Assembly (NCBI GenBank): GCA_947589205.1
Contig: CANQCJ010000025.1
Coordinates: 1 to 15,638 of the forward strand
Direction: 5' to 3'
Length of the DNA stretch: 15,638 nucleotides
From: an uncultured Ruminococcus sp.
GTDB taxonomy: Bacteria > Bacillota > Clostridia > Oscillospirales > Ruminococcaceae
Below, piece after piece: positions 1 through 7,900 of this stretch (within the stretch, counting starts at the first letter, position 1; every line of letters begins with the position of its first letter). Position numbers and translations under genes: made by a program. A model generated the notes under the pieces. The model searched no databases and had not been told where the DNA came from. It saw only the letters and a program-made list of their open reading frames with translations.

Positions 1-765
1 CGGTTCAAGGCGATGTTCAACAACAACAAGGGCGTGACCCTCCACCCCGCGCTCGAGGACGTTTCGTTTAAGGTATATCCCGGAGAAGCTGTCGGCTTTA
101 TCGGCAGGAACGGCGCGGGCAAGTCAACGATCTTAAAGCTGATAACCGGAGTAAGCTTCCCTACGACCGGAGACGTGACGGTGCGCGGAAAGGTCGCGGC
201 GATGCTCGAGCTTACGGCGGGCTTCAGTCCTGATATGACGGGGCGTGAAAACATCGTCATGAAGGGTCTGCTGCTCGGGCTTGACGAAAGCGATATTGCG
301 GAGATAGAGGACGATATCGTTGATTTTGCGGAGCTTGACGAATACATCGACCAGCCTGTCAGGACCTATTCGAGCGGAATGAAAATGCGTCTCGGCTTTG
401 CGATAAACATAAATATCCGCCCGGATATCCTTGTCGTGGACGAAGCGCTGAGCGTCGGCGACGCGCGTTTCAGGAAGAAGTGCCGCAAGAGCATTATGGC
501 TCTTATCAAGAGCGGAGTAACGGTGCTGTTCGTTTCCCACTCGGCGGACGCGCTTATTTCGACCTGTAACCGCGCTATTTATCTGAAAAACGGACTTATA
601 GATTTTGACGGACCGGTCGAGGACGCACTGGACAGATACAACAGCGATGTTGAAGAAATTCGCCGCAAGCGCAGGGAGAAGCGTGAAGCGAAGAAAAAGC
701 GTCTCGAAGCAAAGCTTGCCAAAAAGCGCGCCAAAGCGCGGCAGGCGGCGGAAGCTAACGAATAA
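1..765 (+). CDS. Polysaccharide/teichoic-acid-type ABC transporter ATP-binding subunit, 5' partial
   Basis: ATPase half of an ABC-2 exporter that moves lipid-linked polysaccharide or teichoic acid across the membrane. Counting from the first Met in view (base 13), the Walker A motif GRNGAGKST is at residues 31-39. The Wzt/TagH-type segment LELTAGFSPDMTGREN (65-80) stands in the Q-loop region, the signature YSSGMKMR is at 119-126, Walker B plus D-loop ILVVDEALSVGD at 139-150, and the H-loop His is 176. The frame is open through base 1 and the usual first 15-20 residues are missing, so the true start lies outside the window. After the ATPase core there is only a Lys/Arg/Ala-rich, probably helical tail of about 35 residues (from ~217). 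The Wzt carbohydrate-recognition domain is absent, which makes it resemble RfbE/TagH-short ATPases. The partner permease is presumably upstream. Family assignment is firm; the substrate is not determined. Confidence 0.9.
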   Translation, partial: RFKAMFNNNKGVTLHPALEDVSFKVYPGEAVGFIGRNGAGKSTILKLITGVSFPTTGDVTVRGKVAAMLELTAGFSPDMTGRENIVMKGLLLGLDESDIAEIEDDIVDFAELDEYIDQPVRTYSSGMKMRLGFAININIRPDILVVDEALSVGDARFRKKCRKSIMALIKSGVTVLFVSHSADALISTCNRAIYLKNGLIDFDGPVEDALDRYNSDVEEIRRKRREKREAKKKRLEAKLAKKRAKARQAAEANE

Positions 766-771
766 AAATAA

Positions 772-808
772 ACCGCGTTCGCAGTAAAAACGAACGCGGT
801 AATTTTTT
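772..808. terminator. Bidirectional intrinsic terminator between convergent genes
   Basis: A perfect 10-bp stem (772-781 with 791-800) closes a 9-nt A-rich loop. It is followed on + by a six-T run (803-808), and on - by T-rich sequence (complement of the A-rich 763-771). It ends the ABC ATPase transcript. The convergent aldolase stop codon (808-810) abuts the T run, so the same hairpin probably ends both transcripts. Confidence 0.88.
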
Positions 809-1788
809 CAGCTTATTTCGTAGAGCATATCCTGATAAAGTCCGCAGTAGTCGGTCTTGTTCTCTTTTATGAAGGAGATAGCCGCGCGGGGGTGGCGGTT
901 GAGCGCGCCGGTAAGCATATAGGGCACGTCATAGCCCCATACAGAACCCTTTGCGCGTTCCTCGGGGATATATTTTTCGACAAATTTCAGCGCAGGCATT
1001 ATGCTGTAGTTAGGATTTTTGAGGAAGCTGAGCATCTGCTCCATAAAGCAGTTGCCTGCGCCTCTGCCCATTCCGCTCATTGTCGCGTCGACGTAGCTCG
1101 CGCCGTGAGCGATAGCCTCTATCGTATTGCCGAACGCAAGCTGCTGATTGTTGTGCATATGAACGCCGACCTTTTTGCCCGCCGCTTCCGCCGCCGTGCA
1201 ATACTGGTCGGTCAGCTTTCTGAGTTGCTCCGGATAAAGCGAACCGTAGCTGTCAACTATGTAGATAACGTCGACGCTGCTCGAGCAGACAAGCTCGAGA
1301 GCCTTTTCGATATCGTCCTCGCGGCTCGCGGAGATCGCCATGATATTGACGGTCGTTTCATAGCCGAGATCGTGACAGTATTCGATCATTTCAAGCGCGC
1401 CGGGCATCTGGTGCGTATAGGTCGCGATCCTGATAGTGTCGATAACGCTTTCGCTTTTGGGGATAATATCCTTTCTGAAATCGCAGCGTCCGACGTCCGC
1501 CATTACGGAAATTTTCAGCCTGCTGTCGTTCTCGCCGACGATAGCGCGGATATCCTCCTCGTCGCAGAACTTCCACTTTCCGAAATCCTCTCTCTTGAAA
1601 AGCTCCTTTGAAGCCTTATATCCAAACTCCATGTATTCGATACCGGCTTTTATATTTGTCTGATACAGCGCCCTGACGAACTCATCGGAAAAATTAAAAT
1701 CGTTCACAAGCCCGCCGTCGCGTATAGTCGCATCAAGAAGCTTGATGTCGGGTCTGTAGGAGATGAGATCTCCTCTTTGCTTTGTCAT
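808..1788 (-). CDS. HMGL-like (DRE-TIM) aldolase catalytic domain protein
   Basis: A 326-residue TIM-barrel metal-dependent lyase/aldolase of the HMG-CoA lyase / 4-hydroxy-2-oxovalerate aldolase superfamily. The catalytic signature near the N-terminus is DATIRDGG (19-26), giving the Asp/Arg of the DRE-type motif. The metal-binding strand is VHMHNN (209-214, His210, His212, Asn213), followed by the glycine-rich GMGRGAGN loop (239-246). The length fits a stand-alone aldolase domain: there is no LeuA-type regulatory domain and no DmpG communication domain with a dehydrogenase partner. The start is supported by a GGGAAG purine stretch about 11-14 nt upstream and by a consensus promoter. The gene is monocistronic, convergent with the polysaccharide ABC ATPase. 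Related aldolases occur in surface-polysaccharide loci of gut bacteria, so a role in making an unusual sugar or acyl precursor is possible, but that is inference. The substrate cannot be read from the sequence. Confidence 0.85.
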   Translation of the reverse strand: MTKQRGDLISYRPDIKLLDATIRDGGLVNDFNFSDEFVRALYQTNIKAGIEYMEFGYKASKELFKREDFGKWKFCDEEDIRAIVGENDSRLKISVMADVGRCDFRKDIIPKSESVIDTIRIATYTHQMPGALEMIEYCHDLGYETTVNIMAISASREDDIEKALELVCSSSVDVIYIVDSYGSLYPEQLRKLTDQYCTAAEAAGKKVGVHMHNNQQLAFGNTIEAIAHGASYVDATMSGMGRGAGNCFMEQMLSFLKNPNYSIMPALKFVEKYIPEERAKGSVWGYDVPYMLTGALNRHPRAAISFIKENKTDYCGLYQDMLYEIS

Positions 1789-1836
1789 TTTTTATTACTT
1801 CCCTTCCCAATTTAATGCTTTAAAGCGAACAATTAT

Positions 1837-1865
1837 ATTATAGCACCGTTCACCTATTTTGTCAA
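1837..1865 (-). promoter_or_regulatory. Consensus sigma-A promoter of the aldolase gene
   Basis: On the minus strand a perfect -35 TTGACA (1860-1865) and a perfect -10 TATAAT (1837-1842) are separated by exactly 17 bp. The start codon is 48 nt downstream of the -10. A perfect 10-bp palindrome, GCTTTAAAGC (1817-1826), lies a few bases after the expected transcription start and could be an operator, though nothing else supports that. Confidence 0.9.
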
Positions 1866-1879
1866 GTAAATTTTTTGTT

Positions 1880-1912
1880 AAACAAAGCCGCCCAAAAAGG
1901 ACGGCTTCGTTT
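1880..1912 (-). terminator. Probable terminator of the adhesin gene
   Basis: Just past the adhesin stop codon a 14-bp stem with two G-U pairs (1899-1912 with 1880-1893) closes a five-base loop. On the minus strand the 3' arm ends TTTGTTT, which doubles as a short U tract; no longer T run follows. The hairpin sits only 14 bp before the aldolase -35 box and so insulates that promoter from read-through of the 7.8 kb gene. Confidence 0.7.
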
Positions 1913-1927
1913 GTTTATTCGGACGAA

Positions 1928-4900
1928 TTATTCGTCGTCATCGTTTTTCTTTTTTCCTGCGATAGCAATTCCCGCTGCGAGGAGCAGTGCGGAAGCTGTT
2001 GCCGCTGCCGCGCCGGTGTTCGGGTTTCCGCCGCCGCCATTGCCGCCTGCGGACGAAGCCGTACCGGTAGAGTTGGTGCCGGTGCCGCTGCCGGAATTGT
2101 TTGAACCGCTTCCTGATGTCGTCAGACCATTGCTGTTAGTGGTAACGTCTCTGCTGTCGTCAAAGGAGGATGCATCGCTCGAAGTCGTTTCGCTCGAGGA
2201 AGCTTCGCTGCTTTCGTCAACAGTCGAGCTGTTTTCACTTGAAGTGGTCTCGCTTGAAGTGGTTTCGCTCGAGTTATCCTCCTTGGAGGAGCTGTCAGCG
2301 GTCGACGAAGAATCTGTCGTGCTTGACGAATCCGTATTGCTCGACGAATCTGTCGTGCTTGAGCTGTCGTCCGGCTTAGAATCGGTCGTGCTCGAAGAAT
2401 CCGTACCGGGACCCTCGGGCTTAATGTCGGTTCCGCTCGAGGAATCATCGGGGTTAGTCGGCTGCTGAGGCTGCTGAGGCTGTTGAGGCTGCTGGGGCTG
2501 CTGAGGCTGCTGCGGTGTAGGTTCAGGTATATTCTTTACTACAACAGTCTTTCCATCGCTTCCCTCTAATGCGCCCAAATTCTTGCCGTTTTCGGAGATC
2601 TTGACATCTTTTACCTTTCCGCCGTCTGTAACCGTGAAGGTTATTACGGTCGTGTTTGTGGGCTGGAGGAATCCGGCAGGAGCAACGATCTCTTTGATCG
2701 TGTAAGTACCTGCTTTAAGCCGGAAGTGCTTGGCTTGCGAACCGGAAGTCCAATTTGTTTCGGTCGTGCCTTCGGGATAGGTATCAGATGCTTTGCCGTC
2801 TGCATCGGTCTCTGCGATTATCGCGCCGTCTGTCGTCGTCAGCTTCATTTGCGCGCCGCTAAGCTCATCGCTGCCTGTGGTGGACTGCTTGCTGATGCTG
2901 ATAACTATCGGCTTGTTGGTAACAACTATCCTGTCATCGCCGGATCTATAAGCTGTAAGCGCATCATTTGCGGTGTAGCTTACGTCCGTAATGCTGCCGT
3001 TTTCGTCGACCGTAAAGGTTATCGTGGTTTCGACCGGCTGAATGTAGCCTGCGGGGGCGGTCACCTCTGTAAGAGTGTACGTGCCCTTTGCAAGCCGGAT
3101 ATGCGTGGCTTCTTTGCCGGAGGTCCATGTGATATTTTTTGTGCCATCGTCATACTTTTTAACAACGCTGCCGTCTTTATCAACTACCGCGGTGATCGCG
3201 CCGTCAGTGGTCGAAAGTGACATTTCAGCATCGGCGATCTCACTTCCGCTTACTATATCCGTCTTGCTTATGTCGATGATAAGCGCTTTATCGGTCATGG
3301 TGACTGTAGCTGCCTGATCATCGGTGTAAACCGGCTTTCCGTTTTCTATAACGGGCTTTCCGTCCTTGTCGGTCTTGACTGTGTGTGCAGCGCCCTTTTC
3401 GTCAATGAAGAAGCAGATATCGGTAGTCACTTCGTAGCCTGCGGGCGCGGCGTTCTCGTGGAGAACGAACAGTCCGGTCTTGATCTCCTTTTCTTTCAGG
3501 TCATCGGTGGATATCTCGTGAGGTGTCGTTTCGGAAGTCCAGTTAAATATGGGCTTGTTAACATCGAAGTCATATCCGGTAACATTGCCTTCATTATCCT
3601 TGACCTCGTTGAGCTTGTGAATGCTCAGCTCTGCGCCGGCAAGCTCTGTACCGCCCATATCCTGCTTGCTGAAGCTGTTGTCAGACTTTTCGGGCTCGTT
3701 GAGGATAACTAACGCGCCGTCTACCATTGCGTATTTGCCGGAATTTGAAGTAGTATACTTGATCTTGCCGTTCTTTACGGTAAATGTAACTGTGGTGTCG
3801 AGCGGCTGATAGCCGTCGGGCTGTACGGTCTCGGTTATCGTGTACGTACCGTCTGCGAGTGTGAACTGTTTCGGCGTTTTGCCCGATTTCCACTCGTAGT
3901 AATATTTGCCATTTTCAGTGGCAGTCGCAAATTTTTCTGTGCCGTTATCATCGGTATAACCGATAGACTCTTTTCCGCCGTCAGTGGTTATTTTGAGTGT
4001 CGCACCTTCAAGCTCCTCAGTGCCAAAAATTGACATCTTGGAAACTGAAATTGTTCCGCTCTTAGTGTTGTAGATAGTTACGCTGTCGCTGTTCGCGCTG
4101 TAACCAAACGACTTGGCATCGGGAAGCTTTTCTTCGCCGTGATAAATTCCGAGTGTTTCTATTGTTCCGACCTTATTTACTTTAAACTTGAATACGGTCT
4201 CAAGCTTGCTGTATTTGTCGGGTGCGCCGGTTTCGGTAAGGGTATAAATGCCGGGTTTAAGCCAGAATTTAGCATCTGTGCCGCTGCTCAGCCATTCTTT
4301 AGTTTCCTTCCATTCTCCGGCGGGCTGACCCTCAACGGGTTTTACATCGGGAGCGCCATCGAAGATAGTTTTTCCGCTAAGGCTTTCGAGCTTCAATGTT
4401 GCTTTTTCAAGCTCTTTTTCGTCTGCGATATCCCTCTTGCTGAAGCTGAATATCGTGCGTTCGTTCTTGACAACTAACCTGCCGTTTTCATCGACCAAAG
4501 AAATCTCATTCGCTTTTGAAGCTTCTAACTCGGTATCGCCCTGTTTTACCGTTTCAACGGTAACAGTTCCGTCATTTCCTACAGTAAAGGTGATAACGGT
4601 CGTTATGCCGAGCGACTTGTACCCTGCGGGAGCAGTGGTCTCTTTAAGCTCGTATGTACCCGGAGTGAGGGTAACAGTGTTTGTCTCTTCTGTGGATGTC
4701 CATTTGAGAGATTTTGCATCAAGCGACTTATCCTCAGCAGTAGAATCAAGTATCTGAGCGATCGTGCTCTTTGCTGTCAGAACCATTTCAGCGCCGGCGA
4801 TCTCTTTTTCGGAAACCGCGTCGAGCTTGGAAATATCCACCGTCTTTTTCGGCGCGTTCTTGACAATAAGCTTAGTATCGCCGTCTTTGGTTATAAGATC

Positions 4901-7900
4901 ATTGGTGTCTGTAATTACATTATCATCGCCGTCGGTAACTGTAAGATCGGTGATCCTTCCGTATTCGTTTACTTCAAATGTAAACACGGTGTTTACCGGC
5001 TTAGCGTAGTCTGCGGGTGCAGCCACCTCTGTAAGAGTGTATTTGCCCTTTGCAAGCTGGATATGCTTGGATTCCTTACCGGAAGTCCATGTGCATTTCA
5101 GTCCTGTAGCTTTTCCGTTATTATCCTTTTCAAATTCAACAGAACCGTCAACTGTACGATTTCCGTCAACTTCCTCGGTCCACGCATTGACTATCTTGCC
5201 GTTATCGGTCGTAAGCTCCATTTTTGCGCCTTCAAGTTCATTTGAATTTGCAACGTCCTGCTTGCTTATGTCGATGATTATCGGCTTATCAAATATAGTT
5301 ATAGTGCCGGCAGCTTCATCATATTCAGCTTCGTCAGCGTTTACTGTTCCTAATGTAACTACTCCTTTTTCAATAGTAAATTCAACTGCTGATCCAAGCT
5401 TATTATAGCCTGCGGGCGCAATAGTTTCGGTCAATGTATAGCTTCCGTCTGCAAGTGTAAATGTTACAGCTTCATCATCGGATTGCCACTCAGCTTTAGC
5501 GGCATCGGTAAGCTCAAGTGATTCAGAAGTTATCGTTCCTTTTCCGTTATTTTCGGTCAAAGTAAGTGTCGCGCCGGGAAGCTCGTCTGAACCGAATATA
5601 GATTTCTTGGAGATCTTGACGGTCGCTGTTTTTTCGGTCTCATCGTTTTTGGTATTTGTTACGGTAAAGGCGTATTCATTGGAGCTGATTTTCGATGTGA
5701 AATCTGTACCTGCGATACCGTTTTCTGTTAGTGAATAGTCGATCTTCTGACCGTGATCGTCATATATCGGCATATCCTCTATTGTAATTATAGTGGTCGT
5801 ATTATCAGCTGTGCCGTCTTCGAGTGTTTTAGTTATCTCTGTTTCTTCGGTTTTCTCGGTCACTCCATCATTGCCGACCTTATAGAGCGCTTTACCGGTA
5901 ATATAGTCGGGAAGTTCAAATGCTATCGTTCCGTCCGCAATCGGGTCTGTTACCGTAAGCGCAATTCCGGCATTGTATACTGCTGCGGCAGGAGTGCTTT
6001 CTTTGGCAGCTTCAAGGTCTACAGATATATTGTTATTTTTAAGCGTTACAAACTGCGACTCTCTTACCTCTGAAGCCACACCGCCCTTGACATCGAATCT
6101 GTAGTAAAAGTCTCTGTCGGCAGCCGTGTAAACAAACAGATAATCGCCGTCCTCAAGCTTTACGGAATCCTTGTTGTCAATAAGATCATCTGCATTTTCA
6201 ATTCCGGCATATTCGTATCCCGTCTGAGTAAGAATGAACTCAACGGCATTCTTCTCGCCCGGTGTAGGATCATAATCCGTTCCGTCCGAATTTTTCCATT
6301 CCTTCGTTATCGTGATCTCGGTTTTATCGGAATCGGGGATGGTGGGGGTGTCGGGTTTTACGGGGGTGGTGGAGGTGTTGGTGATAACAAGGTCATCAAT
6401 TACGATAGTTTCATTTGGCTTCACATCATCACATACGATATAACCGCCATCTTTCAAATAGCTGCTATCATATGAAGCCTTGTAACCATCAACTTCAATT
6501 TCTTCGATCTTATAGGCAAAGCTGTTTCCGGCACTATCTTTAGTGATAAGCTCATCTATCCAGAAAGACCACTTTCCATTTCCATCATCACTAACAATCA
6601 GCGTATTGCCGTTATACTGATTTTCTTCAACAAATTCGTATGTATTCTTTCCATTTTTAGATACTATTTTATACTTACTTAATTTAACATTGAGAGAAGC
6701 GGGTCTATCGGCAGCATTTCCATCTTTCCATATTTTCGTTCCCTCAATTTTTATTCTTGTTGCGTTATCAGTATATTTAACAGTGGAATAACTCTGGTAT
6801 TGACCAAATGACAGTTTATTTGCATTTGATATATTATAATTGCCATAACCTGAAAGCGAAATAGTATTTGAATAGAGATTATCAGTATCATCAGATAAGT
6901 ACTCTTCAGGAACATTTAATGTTTTGTAATCAACGTAATAAGTTATCCTGTAATACGTCTGATCTTTAAGGTTAAATATCAAACGATTAGTCTTTTCGTC
7001 ATAATCAGCTTTTACTAATTTTGTAACATCTTCCGATGAACCGTTCGCATTTATTTTCTCGATTTTTAAAGGATGGTTTTCACAGTCTTTTTCATGCAGC
7101 GACAGTCTAAGTCCCATCTTATCTGTAGCAACAAGTAGATCATCAGTACTGTCATTTTTTGTAAGTTTAAGTCTAAGAGAGTTAAAATCAATAATATAGC
7201 CTTGTGTAACAGTACCATCTATTATACCATCAGCATTACTAAGCTGTTCACCATAAGTACGCTTATCAAGAATATTCGTTTTGGATATTTCTTTAGAATA
7301 TACCGCTGTTACATCTTCAGCGTCTACCAAAGTATCTTCACCGTTTTTTACAACTACATCAGCTTTATTTGTAAACTCAATTTTTTCAGTTTCATATATA
7401 TTTTCTTTAGTATTCAGCTTTTCAATTACCTCGTCAAGCGTTTCCTGGTAGCTTTTACTATCCATTTGAGTTACATAGATAATACACAAATAATTCTGAG
7501 TATTTTCATTAAGCTTTTCTGCTGTCTGCTGATCTACTGTGACAGTAAAGACGATCGATCCATCTTCTTTTACTGTATAATTTATTTTATTCTCATCGTT
7601 TCTGCTTAATCCATCATCAGACGGTGCGGCGCCGTACGATACTGCAATTCCATAAAAAGCGCTGTCCGGAATCATCTCACAGCCTTCGGGAAGAGTATCA
7701 GTTATTGTTATGGTATCTCCTGCTTTCCAATCCTGCTTCTTGTTATTAAGATATACCTTCCAAGGAATAGGCATAAGATAATCATTATAATTAGATGTAT
7801 CTATATTACTTTTATCTTTTTGTACAACATAATCCTGAATATATGTAGCTTCGGCGTTATCAGTATAATAACCGGAATTGTAACTCATAGAAAGATCGAC

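Noticed and set aside
892..1611. 239-codon + strand frame
   Set aside because: Antisense shadow of the aldolase gene; the minus frame carries the conserved DRE-TIM motifs.
1875..2468. 197-codon + strand frame rich in Leu, Ser, Val and Glu
   Set aside because: It is the complement of the Ser/Thr/Asp stalk and sorting signal of the adhesin; the low-complexity composition mirrors the repeats.
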